A stretch of 64,000 bases of DNA from SZUA-584 sp964441275 (GTDB lineage Bacteria > Bacillota > Clostridia > Christensenellales > SZUA-584): assembly GCA_964441275.1 (NCBI GenBank), contig CAYTUG010000008.1, positions 15,437 to 79,436 of the forward strand. The letters are read 5' to 3'. Position numbers and translations under genes: made by a program. Position 1 is the first letter of the stretch. Each line of letters begins with the position of its first letter. Positions 35,224-44,218 of this stretch are shown in pieces. The notes beneath the pieces are model-generated. The model was given only the letters and a program-made list of their open reading frames with translations. It made no database searches and was not told the origin of the DNA.

Positions 35224-35670
35224 ATGGTAAAACTTAAAAAGAGCATTATGGGAAAATATAATGCCGGCGATGTTGACAGGTTGCTTTTAAAAGTGAGGGA
35301 AGATTACGAGCAGTGTCTAAAAAATCAGAAGGATAGGATTTTAACGTTGAGGGAGGAAAACAAAAAAATGTTTGAGGAGCTTGCGGCTTACAAAAACAAC
35401 GAGCAGTGTATACTTAACGCCATAACGCACGCCGAGGAAACCGCGCATGAGATTATAATTACGGCTAAATCAAAAGCGTCCAAATATATAGAGGATGCTC
35501 AAACAAAAATGCAGAACATAAGTGCGGCTTTTGATTTCAACCACAAAAGGCTTTGCGGTTTAAAAGAAGCGAGCGAAGCGATATGCAAGGCTCTCGATGA
35601 TGCAACAAAAAAACAAGGTACCAATGTTAGACCCTTTACAGGCTCGTATGAAAAGCTGCAAATGTATTAG
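35224..35670 (+). CDS. DivIVA/GpsB-like coiled-coil protein
   Basis: 148 residues, mostly helical and charged. The N-terminus LKKSIMGKYNAGDVDRLLLKVREDYEQC resembles the membrane-binding head of DivIVA proteins (the xGYxxxDVDxFL block), followed by a coiled coil (40-130). It is shorter than DivIVA and may be a GpsB-like adaptor or a general cell-pole/division protein. Conserved residues alone do not decide this. Follows lgt after a terminator with its own ribosome site (AAAGGAGGG); ends with a terminator. Confidence 0.6.
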   Translation: MVKLKKSIMGKYNAGDVDRLLLKVREDYEQCLKNQKDRILTLREENKKMFEELAAYKNNEQCILNAITHAEETAHEIIITAKSKASKYIEDAQTKMQNISAAFDFNHKRLCGLKEASEAICKALDDATKKQGTNVRPFTGSYEKLQMY

Positions 35671-35682
35671 TTATTGGTAATT

Positions 35683-35709
35683 AAGGCTGCCAAAAGCGGC
35701 CTTTTTTTA
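35683..35709 (+). terminator. Rho-independent terminator after the DivIVA-like gene
   Basis: AAGGCTGC / GCGGCCTT stem (one G-U pair) with a CAAAA loop and a run of seven T. Confidence 0.85.
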
Positions 35710-35757
35710 TACTTAATTTTTTGTTATGCTATTATTAAAAAAATGAACAGGGGAATT

Positions 35758-36279
35758 ATGAGATTATTCATAGGGTTAAAAACTGGTTGCGAAGAATATC
35801 TGACCGAGCTGCAAAAAGAATTAGAAAAAGCGGGCAAAGCCAATTACACCAAAAGGGAAAACTTGCACATAACGCTTAAATTTTTAGGTGAAGTCAGCGA
35901 TTCCAAAATAAAAGATATTTGCAAACTGATATCGCGCATAAAAATGAAGCCGTTTTTTTTAAACTGCACCGGCATAGGCGCATTTGCCGGCAAAGGTATT
36001 GTATTTGCAAAATTAGGCGGAGATGTGCGTCAAATGGATTTTTTGCACAAACAGATTGACGATGCGCTCTTTGATATAGGTTTTAAAAAAGATAGTATGC
36101 CTTTTGTTCCTCATATAACGTTAGCGCGGAGATTTTTTTACCGCTTAGATACGAACTCAATAAAATGCGAACAGATTCGGTTTAGAATCGAAAATATAAT
36201 TCTGTTTGAAAGCAGGCAAACAAACGCCTTAGAATATGTGCCTCTTTTTACACACAATATAAGCAATGCGCAACTCTAA
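35758..36279 (+). CDS. thpR: RNA 2',3'-cyclic phosphodiesterase
   Basis: 173 residues of the 2H phosphoesterase family (LigT/ThpR). The two HxT motifs are present: NLHITLKFLG (His37, Thr39) and VPHITLARRF (His119, Thr121). Opens 2',3'-cyclic phosphates on RNA ends. The open frame starts at 35674, but those codons run through the upstream terminator; ATG 35758 with AGGGGA gives the standard MRLFIGL start. Convergent with the small gene behind it, stops overlapping by four bases. Confidence 0.88.
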   Translation: MRLFIGLKTGCEEYLTELQKELEKAGKANYTKRENLHITLKFLGEVSDSKIKDICKLISRIKMKPFFLNCTGIGAFAGKGIVFAKLGGDVRQMDFLHKQIDDALFDIGFKKDSMPFVPHITLARRFFYRLDTNSIKCEQIRFRIENIILFESRQTNALEYVPLFTHNISNAQL

Positions 36280-36476
36280 CGGGATTTTTTAACACGCTTT
36301 TTGGCTTTGCGTATATGCGCAATTTTTTGGGGCACAGAATATATGTTTTGCAAACCTTCTTTTTCCGATTCTGTAGTCGGGGGAGTGGGCACCATCCCCG
36401 TGCATTCGTTCGCGGACGAAACATTCAATGAAACAAAATCGAAATGGCAGTTGTATTTGTCTTCCTTTTTCTCCAT
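36276..36476 (-). CDS. Small conserved clostridial protein
   Basis: 66 residues from ATG 36476 with AAGGAG 7 nt before it. Core NECTGMVPTPPTTESEKEGLQNIY then a basic tail (HIRKAKKRVKKS). The ECTG-(L/M)-(I/V)-P-x-P-P pattern followed by an acidic helix recurs in short clostridial proteins of unknown role. Cys and Pro positions suggest a fold around the ECTG element; no function known. Confidence 0.6.
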   Translation of the reverse strand: MEKKEDKYNCHFDFVSLNVSSANECTGMVPTPPTTESEKEGLQNIYSVPQKIAHIRKAKKRVKKSR

Positions 36477-36691
36477 AATCGCTCCTTAACTGATTATATT
36501 ATGCCCGTTTTAGCTCATTATATTTTTTATAAACGGATATTCGGGCTATATTTATTATTTAATATAAAATAATAAGCATACTGTCAGAAAAGGCTTTTAT
36601 TCTAACAAACATGATGTATAATAGTTGAGGTATTAGTTTTTGATATAAACATTTTGTTTATATAATAATTACTGTTCAATTAGGAGGTATT

Positions 36692-38779
36692 ATGGACTTA
36701 ATGATTCTTCTTCCGATTGGCGCAGCAGTGTTTTCTCTGCTGTTTGCCGGTTTTCTTGCAGTGCGCATAAAGAAGTTTTCAACAGGCACCGAAATGATGT
36801 CGAAAATTTCCGCGGCAATCAAACAAGGCGCAAAAGCGTATTTGAAGCGCCAGTACAAAGGCGTGGGGCTCTTTTTTGTCGCCATGTTTTTGATACTGCT
36901 GCTGCTTTCGCTGCTCGGCCTTATAAACGGCTTTGCACCGTTTACTTTTGTAATAGGCGGGATATGCTCCGGGCTTGCTGGTTTTATTGGTATGAGCGTT
37001 GCGACCTCGTCTAATTCGAGAACCGCTTTTGCGGCAAGCCAAAGCTTAAACAAAGGGCTTCGCGTGGCGTTTTCATCGGGCGGGGTTATGGGCTTTGTAG
37101 TAGTCGGCTTAGGGCTTTTGCCTCTTTCTTTGTTTTACTTCGTTTTGCAGCAATTTTTCAGCCTTGGAATTGAAGAGATATCCGCCGCAATGCTGACATT
37201 TGGTATGGGCGCTTCCTCGATGGCGCTGTTCGCCCGTGTTGGCGGAGGGATATTTACTAAAGCGGCCGATGTGGGCGCGGACCTTGTAGGCAAAGTTGAA
37301 GCCGGGATACCCGAAGACGACCCCCGCAACCCTGCGGTTATAGCCGATAACGTGGGAGACAACGTTGGGGACGTTGCAGGAATGGGGGCGGATTTATACG
37401 AATCGTACATTGGCGCTATTGTTTCGGCGGGCGCGCTTGCTGTTGCCGCCGGGTTGGGTATCGGAGGGCTGATAATGCCTATGATAATCGCCGCCCTTGG
37501 AATTTTAGCCTCCGTATTAGGCACGTTTTTTGTACGCACGGGCGAAAACACAGAACAAAAAGTGCTGCTTTCCGCTTTAAGGCGCGGTGTTTATATCAGC
37601 TCTGTTTTGTTTGCGGCAGCGGCGTTTGGTATAGTGTACTTTCTGTTGGCGGATACTCTCGGTGATGCGAAACTGGGCGTATTTCTTGCAATTCTATCCG
37701 GGCTTGTCGCAGGTAACCTAATAGGCTATTTCACCGAATATTACACATCGGATTCCTACAAACCGACCCGCAAGGTTGCCGAATCCTCGTCAACCGGGCC
37801 GGCTACGGTCATTATCAGCGGTTTATCTTTAGGTATGAAATCAACCGTTATACCGGTGTTGATAGTATGCGGCAGCGTATTAGCTTCGTATTTTCTTGCC
37901 GGCGGGCTTATTAGCTTTGAAATGGGGCTGTTCGGTATAGGGCTTGCCGCTGTAGGCATGCTTTCCACATTGGGCATTACACTTGCGACCGACGCATACG
38001 GGCCTGTTGCAGACAACGCCGGCGGAATTGCCGAGATGTGCCATTTAGACCCGGAAGTGCGCAAGCGTACAGACGCTCTTGATTCGTTAGGCAACACTAC
38101 CGCGGCAACTGGAAAAGGTTTTGCGATAGGCTCCGCCGCTTTAACGGCGCTTGCTCTTATAGCCGCATTTATAAGTCAGGTAAAAATAATTAATCCTGAG
38201 TTTGTGTTCAACTTAGATATAATTAACCCGCCGACTTTGGTAGGGCTTTTCATAGGTTCGGCGCTTCCGTTCCTGTTTGCTTCGCTTACTATGAGCGCGG
38301 TGGGCAGAGCCGCACAGGGGATAGTAATTGAAGTTCGCAGGCAATTTAAAGAGATTAAAGGCTTAATGAGCGGAAAAGCTGAGCCCGATTACGCACGCTG
38401 CGTTGATATATGCACGCGTTCGGCGCAAAAAGAAATGATTATGCCGTCTCTTATCGCCATTATTGCGCCTATAATAACCGGTCTGGTGCTTGGGGCTAAC
38501 GCCGTAGCGGCAATGCTTGCCGGCGCAACAATAACAGGGTTTATTCTTGCAATTATGATGGCTAATTCGGGCGGAGCTTGGGATAACGCCAAAAAATATA
38601 TAGAGGCGGGCAACCTTGGCGGAAAGGGCAGCGACGAGCATAAAGCAACGGTGGTAGGCGATACCGTAGGCGACCCGTTCAAAGACACGTCGGGGCCGTC
38701 CATCAACATACTGATTAAACTGTTATCCATGGTTGCAATAGTTTTTGCCGGGCTGTTAATATCGGGCGTTTTAATGTAA
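36692..38779 (+). CDS. hppA: Membrane-bound pyrophosphatase (ion-pumping)
   Basis: 695 residues, about 16 helices, hydrolysing pyrophosphate to pump H+ or Na+. Pyrophosphate-binding segments are DVGADLVGKVEAGIPEDDPRNPAVIADNVGDNVGD (about 190-225, given by position; key residues the D-V-G-A-D, DDPRN and NVGDNVGD), TDAYGPVADNAGG, and near the end GGAWDNAKKYIE and VGDTVGDPFKDTSGPS. The segment GNTTAATGKG has Ala where potassium-independent types have Lys, so a K+-dependent type is likely, possibly Na+-transporting. AGGAGGT ribosome site; terminator follows. Confidence 0.95.
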   Translation: MDLMILLPIGAAVFSLLFAGFLAVRIKKFSTGTEMMSKISAAIKQGAKAYLKRQYKGVGLFFVAMFLILLLLSLLGLINGFAPFTFVIGGICSGLAGFIGMSVATSSNSRTAFAASQSLNKGLRVAFSSGGVMGFVVVGLGLLPLSLFYFVLQQFFSLGIEEISAAMLTFGMGASSMALFARVGGGIFTKAADVGADLVGKVEAGIPEDDPRNPAVIADNVGDNVGDVAGMGADLYESYIGAIVSAGALAVAAGLGIGGLIMPMIIAALGILASVLGTFFVRTGENTEQKVLLSALRRGVYISSVLFAAAAFGIVYFLLADTLGDAKLGVFLAILSGLVAGNLIGYFTEYYTSDSYKPTRKVAESSSTGPATVIISGLSLGMKSTVIPVLIVCGSVLASYFLAGGLISFEMGLFGIGLAAVGMLSTLGITLATDAYGPVADNAGGIAEMCHLDPEVRKRTDALDSLGNTTAATGKGFAIGSAALTALALIAAFISQVKIINPEFVFNLDIINPPTLVGLFIGSALPFLFASLTMSAVGRAAQGIVIEVRRQFKEIKGLMSGKAEPDYARCVDICTRSAQKEMIMPSLIAIIAPIITGLVLGANAVAAMLAGATITGFILAIMMANSGGAWDNAKKYIEAGNLGGKGSDEHKATVVGDTVGDPFKDTSGPSINILIKLLSMVAIVFAGLLISGVLM

Positions 38780-38790
38780 TAATTAATGCT

Positions 38791-38825
38791 AAAGCCATGT
38801 AGGTTATACTATGTGGCTTTTTTTA
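38791..38825 (+). terminator. Rho-independent terminator after hppA
   Basis: AAAGCCATGTAG / CTATGTGGCTTT stem with two G-U pairs, loop GTTATA, then T-rich tail. Confidence 0.8.
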
Positions 38826-38868
38826 TTAAGTTTATTTCAATAATGACGAATTAATATAAGAGCGGTTG

Positions 38869-38898
38869 TTGACAAATTGTTATTCTTGCAATTATAAT
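38869..38898 (+). promoter_or_regulatory. Promoter of the leu operon
   Basis: TTGACA (38869-38874), 18-bp spacer, TATAAT (38893-38898), just before the T-box leader. Confidence 0.85.
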
Positions 38899-38904
38899 GA
38901 ACTA

Positions 38905-39160
38905 AAGGCAGTGAAGGAGAACAGTAGCAAAGGTATGCTTTTTAGAGAGCCGCCGTAAGGTGCAAGGCGGCAGGCAGTAATTTGCGAAGCTCGCTCCTAA
39001 GCCGCTGTGCCGAAACCACAAGTAGGCGCAGACGTATTGATCCTATGTTACAAGGATACGGGCATCATGTTGTGCCCTGATAAGCTGGCGGCTTTTTAGT
39101 CGCAAGCAGAGTGGTACCGCGAAGTCTTTCGTCTCTGTAGACGCAAAGGCTTTTTTGTTT
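38905..39160 (+). promoter_or_regulatory. T-box riboswitch controlling leuACD
   Basis: Long leader with the invariant T-box sequence GTGGTACCGCG (39111-39121), the antiterminator bulge that pairs with the ACCA end of uncharged tRNA. It is followed by a terminator stem GTCTTTCGTCT / AGACGCAAAGGC and six T (39124-39156). Stem I covers about 38915-39010 and ends near AAGCTCGCTCCTAAG, which holds possible leucine specifiers (CTC at 38990 or 38994). A leucine specifier is expected from the downstream leuA but cannot be fixed by eye. Low leucyl-tRNA charging should allow read-through. Confidence 0.9.
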
Positions 39161-39222
39161 TCCGGAATGTTTCCGGTTGGCGGTTGCCTGCAGCATGAAA
39201 TAAACAAATTAAGGAGAACACA

Positions 39223-40782
39223 ATGAAAACAATTAAAATTTTTGACACCACATTGCGCGATGGGGAGCAATCGCCGGGCTGCAGCATGAACCTGCAGGAA
39301 AAACTAAAGGTAGCAAAACAGCTTGAAAAACTTGGAGTGGATATAATAGAGGCCGGTTTTGCTATTGCGTCTCCCGAAGATTTTAAATCGGTAAAAGCTA
39401 TTGCGCAGACCGTAAAGAACGCTGCCGTAGCCAGCCTTTCACGCGCTTTAAAGGGCGATATAGAACGAGCTTACGAGGCGGTCCAATGCGCTGTTTGCCC
39501 GCGGATACACACGTTTTTGGCAACTTCGCCCATACACATGCAGTATAAGCTTAAAATGAAACCGGAAGAAGTTTTGCGGCAAGCTGTCGAAATGGTAAAG
39601 TATGCGAAGACTCTTTGCAGCGATGTTGAGTTTTCCGCCGAAGACGCATCCAGAAGTGAACCGAAGTTTTTGTGGAAGGTGTTTGAAAGCGTGATTGCCG
39701 CGGGGGCGACCTGCATAAACGTTCCCGATACCGTTGGGTACTCGCTGCCTGAAGAGTTCGCAGCGCTTGTGCGGGGGGTTATGCAAAATGTAGCCGGAAT
39801 AGAAAAGGTTGATTTTTCAGTGCACTGCCATAACGATTTGGGGCTTGCGGTAGCCAACTCGCTTGCCGCCGTCCGTGAAGGGGCAACCCAGGTTGAGTGC
39901 ACAATAAACGGAATTGGAGAACGTGCGGGCAACGCCGCTTTAGAAGAGATTGTAATGGCAATCGCCACAAGGCAGGATTTATTAGGCGTTACAACCAATA
40001 TTAACACCAAACAGATATATAATTCTTCGCGCCTGATATCCGCCGTAACGGGGGTGGCTGTTCAGCCCAACAAAGCCGTTGTAGGAGACAACGCATTTGC
40101 GCACGAGGCGGGGATTCACCAACACGGCGTATTGGCAAATAAAAAGACTTATGAGATAATGACACCGCAATCAATTGGACTTTCTGAAAACGCTATTGTT
40201 TTGGGTAAGCACTCGGGCAAGCACGCTTTCGCGCAAAGGCTAAACGAGCTTGGCTATATGTTGGACGATAATGCCATCGCCCAAGGGTTTGCAAAGTTTA
40301 AAGAGCTTGCAGACAGAAAAAAAGAGGTTACAGATCTTGATCTGCGCGCGCTGGTAGAGCTTAAGCAGTTTGAAATTAAAGCCGAAATAGAGCTTGAATC
40401 ATTTGTCATAAACAGCGGCAACAAGATGACTGCCACCGCAGTTATAAAAGTGCAAAAGAACGGGAATCCGGTTGAAGAAGCCGCAACCGGAGACGGCCCG
40501 GTAGATGCCGCTTTTAATGCGATTGAGCGATGCGTAAGCGATGTTTTCAAGCTTGAAGATTATTTAGTGCGTTCGGTTACGGGCGGTAAAGACGCACAGG
40601 GAGAAGTTACGGTAAGGCTTGACAAAGACGGCAAAAAAATAAAAGGGCGCGGGCTTAGCACGGATATTGTTGAAGCAAGCATACTCGCGTATATAGACGC
40701 TATCAATAGGTATTACTATCAAAACAAACTGGAGGAAAACGTAAATGGGAATGACAATGACGCAAAAAATACTTGCAAGTAA
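39223..40782 (+). CDS. leuA: 2-Isopropylmalate synthase
   Basis: First step of leucine synthesis: acetyl-CoA plus 2-oxoisovalerate. 519 residues; DTTLRDGEQSPGCSM (8-22) and the metal-binding HCHNDLGLA mark the catalytic TIM barrel, NGIGERAGNAALEEIVMA follows, and a C-terminal LeuA dimer domain (about 390-500) gives leucine feedback. Preceded by AAGGAG and a T-box leader. Its 3' end overlaps leuC by 38 bases. Confidence 0.97.
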   Translation: MKTIKIFDTTLRDGEQSPGCSMNLQEKLKVAKQLEKLGVDIIEAGFAIASPEDFKSVKAIAQTVKNAAVASLSRALKGDIERAYEAVQCAVCPRIHTFLATSPIHMQYKLKMKPEEVLRQAVEMVKYAKTLCSDVEFSAEDASRSEPKFLWKVFESVIAAGATCINVPDTVGYSLPEEFAALVRGVMQNVAGIEKVDFSVHCHNDLGLAVANSLAAVREGATQVECTINGIGERAGNAALEEIVMAIATRQDLLGVTTNINTKQIYNSSRLISAVTGVAVQPNKAVVGDNAFAHEAGIHQHGVLANKKTYEIMTPQSIGLSENAIVLGKHSGKHAFAQRLNELGYMLDDNAIAQGFAKFKELADRKKEVTDLDLRALVELKQFEIKAEIELESFVINSGNKMTATAVIKVQKNGNPVEEAATGDGPVDAAFNAIERCVSDVFKLEDYLVRSVTGGKDAQGEVTVRLDKDGKKIKGRGLSTDIVEASILAYIDAINRYYYQNKLEENVNGNDNDAKNTCK

Positions 40783-42001
40783 GTCAGATCAAACAAAGGT
40801 GCATGCAGGCCAGTTTATTGAGGCTAAGCTTGACCTTGCCCTTGGAAATGACATTACAACGCCGGTGGCAATCCGCGAGTTTGAACGCACCGGCGCCGGC
40901 AAAGTTTTCGATAAAGACAAAGTGGCTATAGTACCCGATCATTTTACGCCCAATAAAGATGTTAAAGCGGCAGAACAATGCAAATATATCCGCGAGTTTG
41001 CGATAAGACAAAACTTGACTAACTATTTTGAAGTGGGGCAGATGGGTATCGAACACTGCCTTATACCTGAAAAAGGGTTGGCTGTTCCGGGCGACGTAAT
41101 AATAGGTGCGGACTCACATACATGCACGTACGGCGCATTAGGGGCTTTTTCTACCGGAGTGGGCAGCACCGATTTAGCGGCGGCAATGGCGCGTGGAAAG
41201 TGTTGGTTTAAAGTGCCTGCCGCCATCAAATTCGAACTGTCCGGAAAGTTTGCAAAATGGGTGTCGGGAAAAGATTTGATACTTCATATAATAGGCATGA
41301 TAGGGGTTGACGGCGCTTTATACCAGTCTATGGAGTTTGCAGGCGATGTTGCGTCGCTAACAATGGACGATAGGTTTACCGTATCTAATATGGCTATTGA
41401 AGCGGGCGCGAAGAACGGCATCTTTCCTGTGGACGAACAGACAATAGAGTATGTGAAGAAACATTCAAAAAGAGACTATAAAATTTTCGAAGCTGACGGC
41501 GATGCTCAGTATTCGCGAACAATAGCAATAGACTTAAAATCGCTTCGCCCGACAGTCGCATTCCCGCATCTGCCTGAAAATACGAAAACGATCGACGAGA
41601 TTAAAGACATCGCAATAGACCAAGTGGTCATAGGCTCGTGCACTAACGGCAGAATCGGGGATTTGCGCGTAGCTGCGGACATTTTGCGGGGGCGCAAAGT
41701 TAAAAAAGGCGTGCGCGTTATTGTGTTCCCGGGGACGCAGGATATTTATCTTCAGGCAATTAAAGAAGGGCTTGTTACCGATATTGTAAAGGCCGGGGCT
41801 GCTTTTTCAACGCCCACTTGCGGCCCTTGCCTTGGTGGCCACATGGGGATTCTTGCTGCCGGGGAGCGTGCGGTATCAACAACAAACCGAAACTTTGTTG
41901 GCAGAATGGGGCACGTAAAATCAGAGGTTTATCTTGCCAGTCCGGCAGTTGCCGCCGCATCGGCATTGACGGGGCGCATAGAAGACCCGGCAAACATTTA
42001 A
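40745..42001 (+). CDS. leuC: 3-Isopropylmalate dehydratase, large subunit
   Basis: 418 residues of the aconitase superfamily, isomerising 2- to 3-isopropylmalate with LeuD. Fe-S ligands: Cys in IGSCTNGR and the two Cys of TCGPCLGG; active-site segment GADSHTCTYGALG. The length is that of the short archaeal/clostridial LeuC type. ATG 40745 has GGAGG 9 nt upstream and lies inside leuA, so the genes are translationally coupled. Confidence 0.95.
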   Translation: MGMTMTQKILASKSDQTKVHAGQFIEAKLDLALGNDITTPVAIREFERTGAGKVFDKDKVAIVPDHFTPNKDVKAAEQCKYIREFAIRQNLTNYFEVGQMGIEHCLIPEKGLAVPGDVIIGADSHTCTYGALGAFSTGVGSTDLAAAMARGKCWFKVPAAIKFELSGKFAKWVSGKDLILHIIGMIGVDGALYQSMEFAGDVASLTMDDRFTVSNMAIEAGAKNGIFPVDEQTIEYVKKHSKRDYKIFEADGDAQYSRTIAIDLKSLRPTVAFPHLPENTKTIDEIKDIAIDQVVIGSCTNGRIGDLRVAADILRGRKVKKGVRVIVFPGTQDIYLQAIKEGLVTDIVKAGAAFSTPTCGPCLGGHMGILAAGERAVSTTNRNFVGRMGHVKSEVYLASPAVAAASALTGRIEDPANI

Positions 42002-42014
42002 GGAGGGGCTAAAA

Positions 42015-42491
42015 ATGAGCAAAGCTTATAAATATGGAAATAATGTGGATACTGATGTTATAATACCCGCAAGATATCTTAACACTTCCGATGAGAAGGA
42101 ATTGGCGTTGCACTGTATGGAAGACATAGACGCAGATTTTGTCAAAACGGTAAAGCAAGGCGATATAATAGTTGCCGGCACTAACTTTGGGTGCGGTTCG
42201 TCTCGGGAACATGCGCCAATAGTTATTAAGGCGTCAGGTATCTCGTGCGTTATAGCAAAAACCTTCGCGCGCATCTTTTTTAGAAACTCAATAAATATCG
42301 GATTGCCCATTCTTGAATGCGAGGAGGCGGCAGACGCAACGCAGGCAGGGGACGAGTTAGAGGTTGATCTGCAAAGCGGCATTATACGCAACTTAACAAA
42401 CGGTAAAACGTTTCAGGCCGAGCCGTTTCCTCCTTTTATGAGAAGCATTATAGATGCGGGAGGGTTAATAAACGACATATCAAAAAAATAA
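42015..42491 (+). CDS. leuD: 3-Isopropylmalate dehydratase, small subunit
   Basis: 158 residues, the swivel domain partner of LeuC. Conserved DTDVIIPARYL, GTNFGCGSSREHAP and FFRNSINIGLP. AGGAGGGG ribosome site; 13 bp after leuC. A terminator follows, so the operon ends here, without leuB. Confidence 0.95.
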   Translation: MSKAYKYGNNVDTDVIIPARYLNTSDEKELALHCMEDIDADFVKTVKQGDIIVAGTNFGCGSSREHAPIVIKASGISCVIAKTFARIFFRNSINIGLPILECEEAADATQAGDELEVDLQSGIIRNLTNGKTFQAEPFPPFMRSIIDAGGLINDISKK

Positions 42492-42507
42492 AATGATACT
42501 CTTTCGC

Positions 42508-42538
42508 GGCGCATTATGAAAAGTAGTGCGCCTTTTTA
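42508..42538 (+). terminator. Terminator of the leu operon
   Basis: GGCGCA / TGCGCC stem with a 13-nt loop and five T. Confidence 0.75.
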
Positions 42539-42623
42539 AAATTATTATTAATAATTTTCCGGGCATATTTAGAAGTGCAAAAAACTGTGATATTATAGGT
42601 TATATATATAAAGAGGATTTGTT

Positions 42624-43022
42624 ATGAATATACTTTTCTTTTTAAGACCTAAGAGCGATATCGCATATATTTATGATTACTTTTCAATGCGGCAGGCTTT
42701 AGAGAAAATGAAGCATCACGGTTTTACCGCTATACCCGTAATTGATAAAAGAGGCAAATATTTAGGAACGCTTAGCGAAGGCGATCTGTTGTGGGCGATA
42801 CTTGAATACAACGCTTTTGACAACCAAACAAGAGAAAAGTACAGAGTGTTCCAGATGCTAAGAGGAAGGCAGAATAATCCCGTAAACGTTAATGCATCCA
42901 TTGAGGATTTATTTTTAATGGCTACCAACCAAAACTTTATTCCTGTTACCGACGATAGGGGGTTGTTTATAGGAATCGTCACCCGAAGCGATATACTTAA
43001 ATATTATCATCAGAAGTTATAG
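42624..43022 (+). CDS. CBS-domain pair protein
   Basis: 132 residues made of two CBS motifs: DYFSMRQALEKMKHHGFTAIPVID with KYLGTLSEGDLL, and NASIEDLFLMATNQNFIPVTDDRG with FIGIVTRSDILKY. CBS pairs bind adenine nucleotides such as AMP, ATP or c-di-AMP and regulate partners; a stand-alone pair like this acts in trans. No partner is obvious. Convergent with the glycosylase-like gene, 3' ends overlapping by 26 bases. GAGG site 7-8 nt before the ATG. Confidence 0.85.
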   Translation: MNILFFLRPKSDIAYIYDYFSMRQALEKMKHHGFTAIPVIDKRGKYLGTLSEGDLLWAILEYNAFDNQTREKYRVFQMLRGRQNNPVNVNASIEDLFLMATNQNFIPVTDDRGLFIGIVTRSDILKYYHQKL

Positions 43023-43593
43023 AATTGTTAACGATATTTGAAACCATGCGAAAGTCGCAAATAAACAGCGGCATAAGGTTTTTTCGTCTTCGGACTGCTA
43101 ACGGATGGTATGAAATTATACAAGCATAACCTAATAACGCGCGCGGCCGGCCTCTTAAGTTTTTAACGGAAACATCAGGATTATTAAACAGCGTCTTAAC
43201 CACAACATCCCCCAAACAGACCAAAATCGAAGGGTTTAAACCCTCTATTTGGCGAACAAGAAACGGCAAGCTAAACGCCCTCGCTTTTTCTTTATCGTAC
43301 TTCTTAAGAGGGCGGCATTTAAGCAGGTACGTTAAATAAATATCGTTAATGTCAATATTTGTGCAGTGCAAGGCTTTTTGTAGCGTTTGCCTTGTTCCGC
43401 AAACGTATTCTTTGCCCAGTTTATCTTCACGCTCTCCCGGGTTATCCAAAACAATAAGGATGCGGGCGGAAGGGTTGCCTTCGCCCCAAATGATGCGCGA
43501 TTTTGAGGTGCAAAGTTCGCACTTGGCATAGGCCTGCGCTTCTTTGGGCAGTTTTTTTTCAGGCAAAATAACAGGTTTATAATCTTCAATCAT
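42997..43593 (-). CDS. Uracil-DNA glycosylase family protein
   Basis: About 198 residues from ATG 43593; the longer frame begins with TTG and has no better site. Resembles Fe-S (type 4-like) uracil-DNA glycosylases. The first cluster cysteines are in YAKCELC; the active-site-like strand ILIVLDNPGEREDKLG replaces the usual GEAPGxxED; KCRPLKK supplies the third cysteine; HPLAVRRRK resembles the HP-A-RR substrate loop. The position of the fourth cysteine reads AFSLPFL, so it is Ser. This fits a known clostridial branch of unclear activity. Confidence 0.75.
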   Translation of the reverse strand: MIEDYKPVILPEKKLPKEAQAYAKCELCTSKSRIIWGEGNPSARILIVLDNPGEREDKLGKEYVCGTRQTLQKALHCTNIDINDIYLTYLLKCRPLKKYDKEKARAFSLPFLVRQIEGLNPSILVCLGDVVVKTLFNNPDVSVKNLRGRPRALLGYACIISYHPLAVRRRKNLMPLFICDFRMVSNIVNNSITSDDNI

Positions 43594-43679
43594 AGAGTAT
43601 ATTTTCCGCAATTAAAAATAGCAGCGGTTTGCTACTATTATGTATCACGCGCAATTATATTATTCCTGCGGGCTGTTAA

Positions 43680-43994
43680 TCAGCCTGCCGGGGCAGGGGC
43701 TTTAACTATTATCAGCTCTAAAGCCTGTTCATTTAGGTTTTTAACATTCATCTTGGTTTTAAACGGAATTTTAAGCAAGGTACCTGCCGGGTATTCGTGC
43801 ACAGGTTGATCGTCAAGCCCGATAGAGAGCGTGCCGCGCACAACGGTCATGTAAACATTTGAGTTTGAAAAATGCTCCGGCAAACCTTCGCCGTTACCAA
43901 ACACCATATGAATATAATGGATATTATCATCGAATAAAACTTTTTCAATGGCCTTTTTATCGCCCACAGAAAAATTGAACACCTGTTCAACCAT
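43680..43994 (-). CDS. Small cupin-fold protein
   Basis: 104 residues from ATG 43994, which has GGAGG 8 nt upstream. Single cupin domain: MVFGNGEGLPEHFSNSNVYMTVVRGTLSIGLDDQ and EYPAGTLLKIPFKTKMNV; the metal-binding His are only partly kept (HF in the first motif, no clear His in the second), so it may bind no metal. Likely a regulatory or sugar/ligand-binding protein. Single-gene unit. Confidence 0.8.
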   Translation of the reverse strand: MVEQVFNFSVGDKKAIEKVLFDDNIHYIHMVFGNGEGLPEHFSNSNVYMTVVRGTLSIGLDDQPVHEYPAGTLLKIPFKTKMNVKNLNEQALELIIVKAPAPAG

Positions 43995-44218
43995 TCGCAA
44001 TTCCTCCTAAAATGTTTTGTATTGATATTATAACATGAACCGGTTTGGTTTTGAAAGTGAATACTTTGTAAAAATATGTTGCATGGAATTGGCGTTAAGC
44101 GTTTTGAATACAACCACAATAATAATTTAATATAGGCGAATATAATCACAAAAGTATAGAAACTGCCGGTTTTAAATTGTATACTATAATTAATTATTAA
44201 TAGAAAGAAGATGTTTTT

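Noticed and set aside
35674..35757. Longer start for the 2',3'-cyclic phosphodiesterase
   Set aside because: Those codons cover a terminator, and the standard N-terminus starts at ATG 35758.
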